Assembly: GCA_027886175.1 (NCBI GenBank)
Contig: JAJNNQ010000008.1
Coordinates: 8,533,001-8,597,000, forward strand
Direction of reading: 5' to 3'
DNA length: 64,000 nucleotides
From: Phylloscopus collybita
Taxonomy: Eukaryota; Chordata; Aves; Passeriformes; Phylloscopidae
Shown in pieces: positions 1 through 13,975 of this stretch. Made by a program: the position numbers and the translations under genes. The notes beneath the pieces were generated by a model. That model was not told the origin of the DNA. It was given only the letters and a program-made list of their open reading frames with translations, and ran no database searches. The stretch's first letter is position 1, and the number at the start of each line of letters is the position of its first letter.

Positions 1-3000
1 CCCCTCTGCCTGTTTTAACTTTGAACTGACTGCATAAACTTCTACGTTCTCTTTATCAGTTGGTGGGGTTTTTTAGTTGTTGTTTTGGGTTTTTTTTAAA
101 TGAATCTTTTTGGAATTGTTATGTAGTTCAGATCTAATTTTAGCTTGATCAGAAAGTGTTCTGGGATGCTTGCACAAAAGATGCTATAGTAATGTATTGC
201 ATTACATTGCATCCAAATCAAAATGAACATAGTTAAAGATTAGCTATGGTGGTAAAAAAATGCTGCAGGGACAAGGCTAGGACAGAGTCCATGCTGAAAA
301 ATTGCCTAAATAGTTGTGATCTCTGTATTTTCATAGGCTGAGAAATGGATTTTCAAGGGCAATTTGAATCAAAGCTCCTGCTCTGAGATATGAGCTGATC
401 ACCACATCGAAACTGAGAAGGGATTTTTAATCAGTGGAAAACTGAGCTGCAGCCATACAGAAAAACACCAGTGGCTCTGGAGTACATAATGCTCATTAGC
501 TGTGGGTAGGAAGGTAGAGTCACTTATCTTTGTCCATGCACTGTTGGTAATGATGTAAGGCACAAGACAAGGACATCATGGTAGGTGAATCAATACTCAG
601 AACCACTGAAAAAGTCTTATGTTCTCCAGAGAATGAAGAAGCAGCAGCACTCTGAGGTCAGAGCTAGGCAGTCAGGTATACATGGATAATTGCAAGCATT
701 GCAGTTCCTGTATGTAGTCTTCACAAACATGCATTGATTCACCACAGAATGCCTCCCAAAGAAAGGGAATTCTTAAGATTTCTTAACATTCTCCCATGAG
801 AGCGAGTTTCTTTTTCAATCCATTGTGCTACCGTTACAACCTTATTTTTATTTTCAAGAATTTTCATTGAATCACAGAATTCCTCTCTGACACAGCTCAC
901 CTTTTAGAGATATTTTCAATTGATCTAATCCATCTATTCTACCTAAGAACTCCTTTGCCTGTAAAAAGAAAAAAACAACAAACGAAAACAAAAAAACAAA
1001 GACCTAAGGATGCATGTAAAATGTAGCATCATTAACAATTCTTTAATATATACAAGCAAATCTGGCAACTTTAAATCATGTTACTACTTTGAAACATGCC
1101 ACAGACTGTCTTTTCCACTTTCTACTTAGTGAATCTTCATAGGGTTTTAATACTCTTTCTACTTTTGCCATGATCAAAGGAATTGCTCTCCGTTTGCTTG
1201 TTCCTCTGATAAGTGATAAAAGATGTCAGTGAGACTAATGAGAACTGCCTCCAGCTTCCTTCATAAAGCCCTGTAGAAAAGAAATCACAATGCATCGTCA
1301 AACCTGCTAGTCTTTTAGGAAATAAAGTGTGGAAAAATACCAGGCACAAAGACAACAGGGGGATGGGAGCGGGGGAGGAGGGGGGGAAAAAAGCTTTTAC
1401 CAAAGAAACAAGGATATTGGTGTGTAAGCAGAAATGTTACTCCCATCAATAGTCCTTATTGGGGTAAATCCTGAAACAACTGCATGTGCAAATGTGGAAC
1501 TTCCTTCCTTTTCACAAGAGTGTTTGCCTTTTCTCACATACACGTTGCACATGTTGGAAAAGTCAAGTAACAGCTTCCCCCCAGCCTGTGATACAACAGT
1601 GTTAAAAATCAGAATCCAAATCCAGATTAGGCCTTCGCTCTGCAGTGCTCAATGACAGTCCACTCTTACTTTATTCAGCATCTGCCAGGATCTTTTCAGT
1701 TCCAAAGTGAATTTTACCTGCTAGTGCAAAGGCTGCCAGTGACTCCTGAGGCAGATTGAGCACACCTTCAGGTCCTACAACCACAGACATGTTTCCATTT
1801 TCTGACACTGAAAACAACTCCAATAAACTCAGTGGATCAAATAAGCATTCATGCATCAAGACCACTCCCAAATAAGTGGCAATATTTTAATTTGGGCTGT
1901 GAAGAGCTGCTCAGCCTTCTGAGCAAATTCTTCCTCCCATTGGGGTTTCCTGCACATTTGCTGACCAATACCTCATCTGCAGGGCCTGCTGTGTGTTTTC
2001 TCCACCCAGATGATGGTCACATGCACACAGGTATCCTGCAAAGGAAGGACAGGCAGTCTCACTTCCTGCAATGAAAGAGAAACCAAGGATGTGTGTGCAT
2101 CAAAGAGCAGGCTCTGCCCACGTACCACCCTCCTCCATGGCAGATGGGGTCTAGGGCTCTTGCTTTTCAGAAGTGTCAGAGGCATGCCAAAAGGTGGTGG
2201 CAGTGTCCTTTTTCCAGTGAATAACTTATCCTATAACATGTTATTGGTTAATTGCACATTAAACCCTGATGAGCTGGACCTGTGGCTGTTTTAGCAAGTG
2301 AAGGCTGAGAACAGAACAATGTGATAGAGAATCACGACTTTTGTCAGCAAGCAGAAAACTGACTTGGTTTTGTCTTGTTTTGCATCACTATTCCTGTTAC
2401 TTTCCTAAAATGAGGCTGGTTATCTCAGGCTGGTCATTTTTAAAGGATGCTGATTTAAGACTATTTCATTTTGTCTGCAGACAGGGCTTTCTAACTATAC
2501 ACACCTATTAAAGCAAGTACAGAAGGTAACAATGTACAAAAACGTGGATTATAATGCAATATTTATGAATTAAAATTATTCTAAGGGGAACATATACAGT
2601 TATCAAACTACATCTTCCTTTTCAAGTTAATTGTTTTAATCAACAAATGAAGGCTTGGCTTGCAATGGTTGTTTCCAACCATTATGCTTATGGTAAAACA
2701 AGCATCCTGCTTTTTCAGAGACTTGGTAACAGACATGGCAAAATGGATATATTTAATTTTGAGACAAAATTTTCATATCATCATCTTTTTTAGGAAGATA
2801 ACTGAAGAGCACCCAATGAAAACATCCCTCTACATTTCTCTACAATTTTCTTCATATTGACTTTAATCACTGAGTGAAATTGAGCAAGTGGAACGTAGGA
2901 GAACTGTGTTCTTTTCACTGGTAATAAGTAGTGATTCACTGACCTGATGTGAGCACCTGCCAGTGACACCTTTTGGGTTTTGTTTGTTTGTTTTCTTTAA

Positions 3001-6000
3001 CTTTGAATTATTTAATGCATCAGAATAAATTGGACTCAAAGTGGGTTTAAAACTTAATTTTGAAGTTTCACTCAAGAAAGACTTTTTAAAACTGAAATTA
3101 AAAGCCCAATTTATTTTAAAGTCATTGATTTTTTATCCATCCTGCTGTTTCTCTTCATTAAGGGAAGAATGACTCTGATGCCTCAACAGAACAGAAACTC
3201 TGATCTTTCTCCTGGGGCTCTGTTTCCTCTTTATACTAATACTAAATATGAAGGGTCTACAGAATCTTAAATGAGGAAAAGAAATGCATTTCTAATCTGG
3301 ATAGGGGAGGGATTAAGTCAGGGAAGTAGCCTAGGGGAGAGTGGAGCTACATAAACAGTTAGACACCCTGAGGCAGCTTCTCTCACCATCAGCTTCACTG
3401 GGCTGAACACCAATTAACACCAGCCCTGAGTCTGGGCCATACCTCCAAAGCCACACTCACACCTTCTCTTAGGGCTGCATTCTTCTAAAACAGTACAATT
3501 ACAGTGTTGACCACCAAAACCCAGCAGAAGTTGCTTTTGATACTCTTTGGGTTACTGTTACCTTGTGAGAGAGCTGGGGAGTGCACTAATTAGCATGGGA
3601 ATAAGCTGATGTTCGAATTCAATTTCCTTCATGATCATATTCACTGGAAGAATCATTGGTGGGGGAAGATACACAGGTCTGTGCTTAATTAAGCTGACAA
3701 ATGTTACCCTTGCAGCTTTCCCTCATGCAAACACCTGCAGTGCCTCTTGTACTCAAAACAAAAGCTCTTTTATGGCTTTTGTCATGTGAACCATCCATTT
3801 TGTGCATTTTATTTAAAAAAACAGGACACATTTTTGGCCTATTTTTACAAATTTCAAAGTTAATTATTGAAAAGGGAGTTTAGCAGCAACTTGCTGGTAA
3901 AGATTGGAGCTCACAAAGAACTTCAGCAGCACAAGGTGATTATAACATCCAGTCCTGCAACAAAACAGCCACGTCTCAGAGATCCCACAGGTGTCTGTCT
4001 GTGCAGGAGGCAGTGATGACTTGAAGATTTGTAGCCCCAAAAGACTGATCTGGAAGCTCTAGACTGTTGAGAAAAAAAGCCTGCTCTTCCATCTTTAAGA
4101 CTGTGGGAACAGTACTGATTCTGTTTTAGGGCCACCTCAGAAAGACCTAAATACCAGGTGAAAATCTGTCTGTTTGTTAAAAACTTCCCAGAGTATTTCA
4201 AGAGACACTGTTTGATGTATGGATCATTTCCACACCTACACAGCATAACTCATTGTCAAAGCTGAATCAGGGAGGAAAGGAAATATACAGATTAGGAAAG
4301 GAAATGGCAACAGGAAGAGTGTCCTTCAGAGAAGGAGGAAAGGAGGTTATTGAGACATCCAGCTATGCACATTAACCCAGCCCAGCACTCAGCCAGCCAA
4401 GTCCTTCTTGCTGTCCACAGCTTGGCTTGCCCCTGAGTTCCAGCCCCTCCACATCTCTCCTATTCTGCTAGCTACAGGCTGCAGTACTCTGAAATGCACA
4501 ATTAAATTAAATCATTTGGGAAAAAAAAGAAAGAACCAAATGCTCTGTATCTGTTAGCTGAGATAGCTGCTCAGTTTGGCACAGGCTAAACTGCATTTTG
4601 ATCCTACAGCTGCCATCCCTCAGCTCTCTCTTCCCCAGGGAAACAGTGCCCACCAGGAATGGTCTATCCCTTCCCATCCTCAGCTGGACAGGGGTGAGGA
4701 AATACAACAAAAGACTTGTGGGTCAATAGTGCAAAATAAAGACTAAACTTTAAAATATCTTTCCCCCACCCTCCCTTCTTCCCAGGCTTCACTTCACTCC
4801 TGAACTCTCTACCTGTTTGCCCACAGCCTTGGCCAGGGCTGGGTCTCTCCTGGACCTTCACTGGAGGTGAGGGAAGCTTCTCACAGAAGCCACCTCTGAA
4901 GAGCCCCACTACCAAAACCCTGCCATGCACACCCAAAATACCTCTGTAACCTACTCAGACATCATCAGTCTCTTCACTATTTCTCTTCCACTGGGAAAGA
5001 AAAGCATACAGAGTGCAAGATTTTTAAAAAAAAGAATTTATGGGGGAAAAAAAATGGAAGAAGAAATGAAAGAAAGGAACGGGATAAAGACAAGGGAGGG
5101 AAATGAAGGAAAGCAGTTAAATAAATTTAGCAAGGTTTAAAATTACAAGGGAAGAAGGAAGGGATTTAAAAGATTAATGAAATACTGACATACAGATAAA
5201 ACTTAATAAATAAAGTGCACAGGGAAAAAAAAAGAAGGTGGCAGTTACTGAAATAAAAAACACCTAAGTGAAAAAATAAAAGAAAATAAAGAAGATTTAC
5301 ATAATATACACATCTCAGTTATGTCACAATACAGGCAGAAATCCAGAATGGCTTTTTTTAAAGCTGCACTGTGAATCAAAAACTGGATCTCTGCTCATTT
5401 TCAGCAAGATAATCATTACTCCTCTTCCAAAATGTTACTCTTCTTCCAAAAAATCTGACTGGAAACTTCCAAGTATCTTAAAAACTGCAAGAATTTTCAA
5501 TTTAAAAATTAAATTTTAAAAATGAAAATTGTACTGCAGCTCCACATCAAAATATTTTAGACAGCTCTAAGAACATTATCAACTTTTCTTAGCCAAAAGA
5601 AAACAAAAAAACTCAAAGGTTTGTTTGGAAAATGCTTAAAACTTAGAGGGAAAGCTGGCAGTTTTCTAAAGATGTTTTTGTTATTCCCACACAGAAAATG
5701 TAAAGGCAGCTGAATGATTACATTTCAAGTCTAGCAGAAATTAGATCCTGGGTGTCTGAACCATCTGCTCAGCATATTATGATTATTATTCATTCAGGTA
5801 ATGCCTCCTTCCTTCAGTGGTTTCTGTGAAAACTATTCCAAAAAAGCCATTCCTGAAATGTTAGGAAACCTAGAGAAACATGCTGAAGAATTGCTGCAGT
5901 GACATATTAGAGTTTTTCCAGGGAAATCGATTTATTTAAATTTTGTTGTATCACTTCTGGGAAACGTCTTAGCCAAAGTAATTTTTATACTTGATCATTT

Positions 6001-9000
6001 ATTATGGTATTCCTTTCACTTAGTAAGTTTTTCAATATGTGTAAAGGACTGGGGATTTACCTGTGTTATTTTCAGGATACAGAGGATGAGAGTTACAGGA
6101 AAGAGATTGGTGAGGGCTTGTAGCAGGAATGTCATAGAAATGCCTATTCTTGTGATCAGTTCCATTTCAGGGCTGTTAGCCAGACATCTTGTAATAAATT
6201 TAGGTTTCCCTAAACAGGAAACCTCAGAAAAATTCATTTGAATGAACTGTAGCTGTGAATTAATGTTCCCAAGTGCCTTTACACAGACTTGCACTTAAGG
6301 GTTTAACAGACCACAGTGCAGTAGAGTTTGGGGATGTGTCTGATATAGCTGGGGAGATACCACAACCTCAGCAGTAATTATTTTTTAACAACATTATTCA
6401 AATTGGAAGACTCATACTGCTTTTAGCATCTTCAGTGCTTCAATTTCACTTAAGTTGTACTTGTTTTTATCCTTGAGAGACCCAAGGTAATGAAGTGGAG
6501 AAATGGTTTTTCCTAGTACTGCATGGAAACGAGCAAAAAGACTCCATCACCATAAAAACCAACAATGCAAAACCTGGAAGATGGAATCCTTGTCCCCTAA
6601 GGCTCTCCCCAGAATGAAGAGCAGTGAGCATTTCTTTGCTTTGGAGCTGCCTGGACAGACACAGGAGCCCCCATGGACAAAGGCTCAGTGAGGACTGGAT
6701 CAGTCACAGATCTGTGGCCAGAGCTCCACTGAGCCCATTTATGGCTTTCCTTGCTATTCAGTGCCTACATTTTACCAAGTTTTAGCATCATTTTACAAAC
6801 CTAGTGTAGAACTGCCCCCTCAGAAGTGCTGGGCACGGAGGTGAATGCCCTCCCCAGTGCCATTTCCTGCTCACATGGTGCAGTCAGTGCCAGTTCCTCA
6901 CCATGGTGCCCACACACCTTTCACAGATCTGTTGTCACAGCACCACTTGTAATCACCAGGCCCAGATCACATAACTCCTGCTATTTGATTTGTAACTTTG
7001 CTTCTGGTTAAATAGAAAGAGACTTTATTTCTCTGGTCCCAACCCTACTTTGCCTCCCAAGACACCTGGAAGGACAGGTGCCTTTGGTTGGAATCCTGCC
7101 ACAGCAGTGATGCTGCAGTGAGAAATGCTGGCTGATGACAGTCCTCACACTGATGCATGCCATTCCTGGAAACTGCTGCTTGATGAAAGTATCTTTTGAC
7201 AACTATTGCAAGATAAATCCATAAGTTTTTGTTTATTTAATGTTTTCTATAGATTTATTAGAATATTCTTTATGTCATAGTCACAAAATTTACAGAAGCC
7301 TAAACAGATTTGATCTTTGTGTAAACAAACATTTTCATTCACTTCCCTGGACTGATACACAAAAATCAGTATGTGCAGGAGCAGCTTGTGGTATATTCTG
7401 ATTTCAGATACTTAGATTTCAGTTTGAAACGTCCTCAAAATGATCGTTTCTGCAGAGTGAAAACATTTGAGACTGCTGTAGAAACAAACATTATGGAGCA
7501 CAGAGACCAGAGAGTTATTTAGGTCAGCATTTAGTGTAACATTCTGGGGCATACAGTCTGGAAGTACCACCTCCCACTCCCAGAATGAGCATGGACCCAG
7601 CAGTTGCTAAAATAGGGAACTATCAGCATAAACCTGGAGCTTGAGCTCTGTCATTTTTTGTGTACACAGGCATTTAGATCCAGTATCCTCTTCTTCTCCA
7701 TATAATTTATAACCTCATATGTGAAAACAAGACTTTCCTAAAATATTTCAAAAGCTGTTCTAAGCTGAAGTTCAGTTTAGTGGTGCTTAGTTGCTGTTCA
7801 GCTAAGAGCAAAATTCATACTGATGGTGAGGATAATTCTTAGCAAGCTTTTCAAAGGGAAGGGGTTTTTTTTAGGGCTGCTAAAGCACTGATCTCCACAG
7901 TGAGAACCAGGGCTTACTTCTCACTCTCCATCATCCTCAGAGCAAAGCAAAAAAAGAGTTTAGGCCTTTCAAAACATTCACTGCACAGAAGCTCTAGAGA
8001 ATAGAAACACACACAGGACAGCAAGGCAAAAGCCTGGTGTGCTAAAACCGTGTCTTGTCCATCTGTACCTGATACACAAATTCCTCCAGAAAAACTGAAA
8101 CCTTCCATCTGGCAAAGGAGGGTGCTTTGAGCACTTTGGAGCAAAAAAAGCCATTATAGCTTAAAGCTCGTTATATAAAATAAAACATATTTTTTAAATT
8201 TATAAATAAACTTAATATGCTCAGAGAAGAGAGCAAATTATTAAATATTAGGAACAGATGGGGAAATGTCAGACCACGGCTACTTGTATTTCCTGCATTT
8301 CACAGCTGGTTTGCAAGTATGAAGCATGCAAAGCCTTAAGCCACTCAGATCAAATGATCACAGTGGACCAAATTCTGTGTCCTTTACTCAGGCTATTTAT
8401 TCTGCATTTGATTCAAGTGTTGTTTTGCCTGAAAGCTACACCTTCTTCTGCAAAGTGCTTTCACTTAGGACTGATTTTAAACCTCTTTAAGATGGTTCAG
8501 TAACTAAACCAAGTTTCCAAACCCCTCCAGACCCTTTGCCTTTAGCTGTACATCAAGGAGACAGGACTGTCCGAGGCATTCCCAGTCCCACCTAAAAACC
8601 TCTTGTCCTTCCCTAAAGAAAATGATAGTTACAGCAGGTCTCCTTCTTTCCTTCAATTTACCATGTATCTTAGCCTCTCCAACATTGTCAGTCTCAGAAA
8701 ATACAAAAGGCACCTTTATTTCTTCAGAGAAGAAAAACAAGAGCTGTTTAGTACTAAGAATATTTTCTCCTTGTTTAGGCTGTTGTAAACACAGTCCCTA
8801 TAAAATAAAAACAAGAAAAACTCCCTAACAAATAACAACAAAACCAACAACAAAACACAAGTCAAAATCCTCCCCAAGAAGGAATCGCTGGTGTCATTAC
8901 ATTTAAAACAAAAAGCCCTAGATGATAGATGCAGCCAGACACTGTGTTCCTTTTAACCTGAATCTCTGCCTGTGGGCCACATCATCCGAAAAACTCTTTG

Positions 9001-12000
9001 ATACAAGTTAGGAGCTAATGCTAGGGGCGTATCCAGAACTGCACACTGGTACCTGCTGATTTGCCAGCTCACAGGTTTCAAAAGTCTCGTAGCCTGCTCC
9101 TGGCACCTCTTGTCAGTCACTGACAGGAAGATCTTCCTCTCTGAAGGGCGATTTGCACAGCAGGGGACCTGCAAAGCAGCTGCCACAGGTACTGAAGAGA
9201 AAATATAAGAAGCAAATTACATAAAAATGACTTTTTTTTTTTCAAGGATCAGGAGAGAGAGGGGAGGAATTTGCTCTCATGAAAAATGGGGCACAGAGCA
9301 AAGAAGGCGGAAGAGAAGGCAGACATGAAAATGTCATAAAAACCTCAGAGTGCAATTGATGTAGCCAGTGAAAGATATTAAATGTCCCCTGGTGAGGGAT
9401 TTGATGGCACACAGAGAGGCCAGGCTGTGTGTCTGTGCATCACAGCTGCACACAAAGCACCTGCCTGGGTGTCCTGCCCGTGGTCCCCCACGGCCCCAGA
9501 GCAGGAGCAGAGCACAGCAGCCCCTGCTCCCAGGGCTCATCCTCACAGACAAACAGCTCGTGTTTCTGGCAGGGTGGCAGAGCCCTCTGCACTGCAATCA
9601 GCTCAGCTCACAAGGCTCTGGAGAACATTTCTGTGGCGAGCAGAGGGACCATTTGCACATCTGCTGTATTCTCCTCAGAGACAAGCCTGAATTATTTAAA
9701 GGCATAAGAGGGAATACTTAAACTTCAGCTTGTCATATATGGAAAGGAAAAAAAACCATAAAATTGTACATTGAGTCTTTACAAGCCACAAATCTGAAAC
9801 CAAACACAGGATTAATTTAGGTTTTCTGCTTTACAGAGCAATATTAGAGGTTTGTCCAGGACATGGCTTCTCTCTCCCATCCTCAAGCCCAGTTTTTTAC
9901 TGTTCAGTAGCAACAATCAATCTCATCAGTACTTATCCCTTTTCCTGCCTCTTTCCTCATCCCTAAATCTGCTGTCACAAAGAATTCTTCTCACACCCGT
10001 AAAAAAGAAGCCTGAAAAATCTATTGTAGCAGTCATATCTTCATACTTTCTTCCTTAAGGGTTTAAAGATAGAAAAACTGGTTTTGTTATGCCACTGTAC
10101 AATATAAGCAGAAGATGAACAGAGTAAATTAAATAATAAAAAATACACACAGAGATAAAAAGCTAAGTAACAACTTTTTTTCCAGTTATTTCAGACTGCA
10201 GGATTGTAAAATGTTTCCCATTTCCCAATGCTGGTTGGGTGCTCATAGCTGAGACTTGTAAGGTCCCCAGAAATTCAGTAAAAGCCTATTTTGGGGAGAT
10301 GAGGCAGTCTCTCAGCAGCTGGGGGCTCTGTGGCTGCAGTACCCCTGGGTGGACTGTTAGCTCAGGCTGGCAGTGTGGTTGAGATAATTCTGTTTTACAG
10401 CGATGGAAAAGAGGAGCGAGAGGACAGCCCTTGACTTATGCCCGTGGAGGGAAGCAGGTCCTTGGCAGTCGGAAGCCAAAGCTCTGCTGCCCTTTCTCAA
10501 GGAGCAGCCTGTCACAAAGGGCTGTGAAATGGCATTACATGTCTCAGTCACTGCTGCCTCCTCCTGACTGGAAAAGAGCTAAGGATTGTTTCATTTCAAC
10601 CTGCTCAGTACAAAAAGGTATTGTTTGCCTCCCCCACGAATACCATCAGAAATATGATTATTTATAGGACAGTTTTTATCTAAATGCATTATTCCAAGGA
10701 GTAGCCAAAGGTAACCCAGGCTTTCAAACCTAACAATGCAGAGATTTTGCTATATTTAGTATCTAGACCCAGCCTTGATATTTGCTGTTTTCAAATCTGA
10801 ATTTCTGGCCAGCAATTTCTAAATTTCAGTCCAGAGCTGCAGCTTCAGGCATGCCAAATGGCAGGCAGATTCAAACAAGTTCTTCATCTTTTGTTAGAAG
10901 TTCAAGTAAAGAACTGACAAGAACTAGAGAAGAAATCATACAAATTTGATATTTTAAAGTGGCTATCCCAAGCTGTCCCCAGTAATGTGTACTAACAGCT
11001 TAAACCTGAGACTTTGTAATTTCATACAACTACAGCTGTGTTAAACAATTCACTTAAACAGCTATAGTTAAAGACACCAAAGGTTCCAAATCAGCTGGGA
11101 AAGATATTTCATAGCAATACAGAATTAATATTTTCCAACTTGTTAGAATTAGTCATGACTATAATTAAGAGCATACCCAGGAGTAGCCATGGGAAAAACA
11201 GATCTCTGAAAAGTATTTTTGGAGGTAAAATTACATATTGATCCCTAGTGATAATGGGATAATGCTTCAAGCTTGCAGGCAGAACAACGGGTCTTTTTGA
11301 ACCATGAAAAATGAACACACCAGAGCTAAGTGAGAAAGTTAATGAATTACAGGTGAAGATGAATATTTTTCTAGGTGGTAGAAGGACATCATCAATGATA
11401 CAAACTTTTTTGTAAAATAAATTCACATGTACTTTGCACTAAATAGGTGTAGAAGGCAAAGTTTATGACACAATTCTGAGGGATCAGATGGTTTGTTAGT
11501 AAGAAGGAGGATGCTAAAACTAAAAAGAGTCATTAAAAATAGGTCATTTGCTGAGCTGTATGAGATGCCTTAAACTAAGCATTCAAAATTATCAAAAAAG
11601 GAAGCAAGAGGTTAAACAGAGGTGGAGCACATGTCTGTCACTGGCTGTTGTGGTGACAAAAAGGGAACAAAAAAATCAGGCACACTAGGAAAGAAAAGAG
11701 GGGCCCAGAGTATCATTAAGTCAACAGCCCTTGAAGAGCAGGATTATTTTATAGCAGGAATTCCAGTGCTGCCAGAAGTGTGTTTTCATTAGGACCAAGA
11801 GAGGTTGGCTGCACACATTTCAAACCCACTCAGACTTGTGGGCTTAAAAATGTGCTCTGGTAAGCGAGCTCCTGCATTCCACAGAGAAGCACAACTCTCA
11901 TGTTTCCAGAAGCATTAGAGGCTGGAGTTGACCTGGTAAACCTATTTATTGTCATGGTTGCTTACCAGAAGTTATGCATGGCAATTCCCAACCCTACCAT

Positions 12001-13433
12001 CACTTGGTACCTCTTAGCAGTGTAGAAAAGCATTCAAGAACAAAATATGTTACTAAAATATTAAAAAGAGGATGAACAAGGGTAAAGTTTATATAGAAAA
12101 CTTGTACAATAGCCTTGATTTTTGAAAAGAAGAAAGAGAGTAGCTCTGAAATGCCCTTACATGGTTTCTTTGTTGGCCTGTTCTTGACCCAGGCCCCAGA
12201 GAATACACTTCAGCATCTTGCTTTTTACCATAAAACTAAAATAATCTTTAATTTGGAAAGAACACTCATCCTTTTCCCTGCTGACCAAGACTCTCAAAGA
12301 CACTTCCCAAAAAAGCAGTCCTTTCTAGGCATAGATACAGCAAATGGGAAAACAAGAATGTTGCCTGTTTGCAGGCCAAGTCCTCAGCTGGTGCACATTG
12401 ACAGGGCCACTGATTAAATATTTTTCAGCTTTTCCCTCATTGAATGAAAGAAACATTTGATCAGCTGCAGGTGAGGCACTGCAACAACAGTTACTAGCTT
12501 GAAACATCAATTAGTAGTTTAATTAAAAAAACAGGATATTCTACAACTGAGAGGAGGAAAGATCAATACAATATAAAATCTAAAACCTACAAGAACAGAT
12601 TTTTTTTGTTAATCTTTCAGAATCAGACATCCACTTTCATCAATATTATTATTCCTTATGAGATGTTAGAAGAAATTTTTGCATAGCAAAATCATAGAAG
12701 ATACATTTCTGATCTTTGTGGTTCACACTGAAACTCATACTTGTGTTTCATTTATCTGTGAACAGAAATATGATGTCAGCTTCTGAGCTCTGACAAATCT
12801 GCCTTTAGAGATAGCAGTTTTCTCCCACATGTCTATGGAGCTTGGAGCAGATGTACAGGATAATGTGAAACCATTTTTCCTCCCCCTTGGTCATTACAAT
12901 TAGTCCCACTGTCCTTAACTTATCTAATTTAGAAAGGTGAAAGTAACTAATACCAGAGTACAGTTTTCATACAGACAGTGATTTAGCCAAAATGTCTTTT
13001 TCAGAATTGACTATGAACTGCACAACAGCCTCCACAGAGCCCATCATCCTCCAGCTAAGCTCAGGTATTTCAGCTTCAAGATCTTCAGCACTGTCATGAA
13101 TACTATTGCTACTGCAATAGCAAGACTCAGGCACTTTTCTTAGCCTTCCTTTCTGAGCAGCATATTGACTTATACAAGTACAGAAAAAGTGCTGCAGAAA
13201 GCACTTTCTGAAAGATGGTTTTCATTAAGGTTTCACTGCTGGTAGGCAGCTCACTGGAAGGCAACATCATGAGGATCATTGTGTCTGGCCTCAGTGTCAC
13301 TGCTGAATTTGTGTCTGCTTCCCATGTTCTTCCAGGTATCTGCATTTAGATCATGTGTGCAACACTGGGCCACTTGATAAATTTAAAATTCCCATTGATT
13401 TTAATGGGGGCTGAATTTCTCCCTATTAATGTT
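1..13433. other. Intergenic, no gene recognised
   Basis: Open frames here are short and look like chance. I see AT-rich unique sequence with G/T-rich (60-100, 2990) and A/C-rich (960-1000, 8815-8860) low-complexity patches, the purine tract at 5017-5295, and a GC-richer patch at 9430-9600 with overlapping frames on both strands. No promoter, RNA gene or repeat family is supported. Confidence 0.6.
5017..5295. repeat. Purine-rich, strand-asymmetric tract
   Basis: For about 280 bp the plus strand is dominated by A and G (agaagaaatgaaagaaagg-type text, A8-A9 runs). There is no fixed period. It gives a lysine- and glutamate-rich open frame that I treat as compositional. Confidence 0.7.
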
Positions 13434-13545
13434 TGAATCATAGAATCACAGAACAATTTGAGGTCCCTTCCAACAATTGGTTGGAAGGGACCTCAAAGGT
13501 CATCTAGTTTTAATCCCTTCTGACAAACCTTTAATGTCATTCCAG
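13434..13545 (-). mobile_element. CR1 LINE 3'-end fragment, inverted orientation, with internal hairpin
   Basis: The segment starts 'gaatcatagaatcacagaac' and contains 'ttggaagggacctc...ggtcatctagttt'. These are hallmarks of the reverse complement of the avian CR1 3' end. It is short and diverged, as is typical of 5'-truncated old CR1 copies. Unusually, the phrase 'gaggtcccttccaac' occurs just before its own reverse complement (see the separate repeat entry). No reverse-transcriptase frame is present. Confidence 0.75.
13460..13494. repeat. Perfect 15-bp inverted repeat with 5-nt loop inside CR1 tail
   Basis: The left arm 13460-13474 (gaggtcccttccaac) and right arm 13480-13494 (gttggaagggacctc) are exact reverse complements around the loop 'aattg'. 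The right arm is the normal CR1 text and the left arm is an inverted extra copy, so this appears to be a local fold-back duplication, not a family feature. Confidence 0.9.
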
Positions 13546-13929
13546 GCTAAAAAATGATGGAACACAATAATTCTCTGCTAATTGACAAATACATCTCTGG
13601 AACAAGGTTCCTGTAGCCTTCTGTTCCTGTTTTTGTCCTTAACATATTGGTTAGTTTGTTCAGTATTTTAACCTCTAGTGCTTTCAGCTCAGGTAACACA
13701 AGTTTCTCCAGAGGATTGCCTGTGGGACTTCTCATGCCTAAGAGTTAAATGCAAGTTTAAGTGATGAAATGTCAGGTTAGCTTTTTCATTAGAGTGTATA
13801 TGATAGCCTTCTGTTGAACCAATCTAGAATGCCATTGCCATTAATAACTTCTGCTAGGAATTGACAGAAATCAATAAAAATAACGAGAGGAGCAACCTTT
13901 TGTGAGATAATTTATCATTCAACTGCTAC

Positions 13930-13933
<4 letters not shown>

Positions 13934-13964
<31 letters not shown>

Positions 13965-13975
13965 TAAAAAAAAAA
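13934..13975. repeat. Poly(A) run, A28 plus A10
   Basis: A run of 28 A is followed by 'gctt' and a further A10. There is no recognisable gene or element immediately 5' of it, so I cannot assign it to a retrocopy. Confidence 0.95.

Noticed and set aside
13934..13961. Poly(A) tail of a processed pseudogene
   Set aside because: Sequence 5' of the run shows no coding frame or recognised mRNA, and no flanking target-site duplication was seen.
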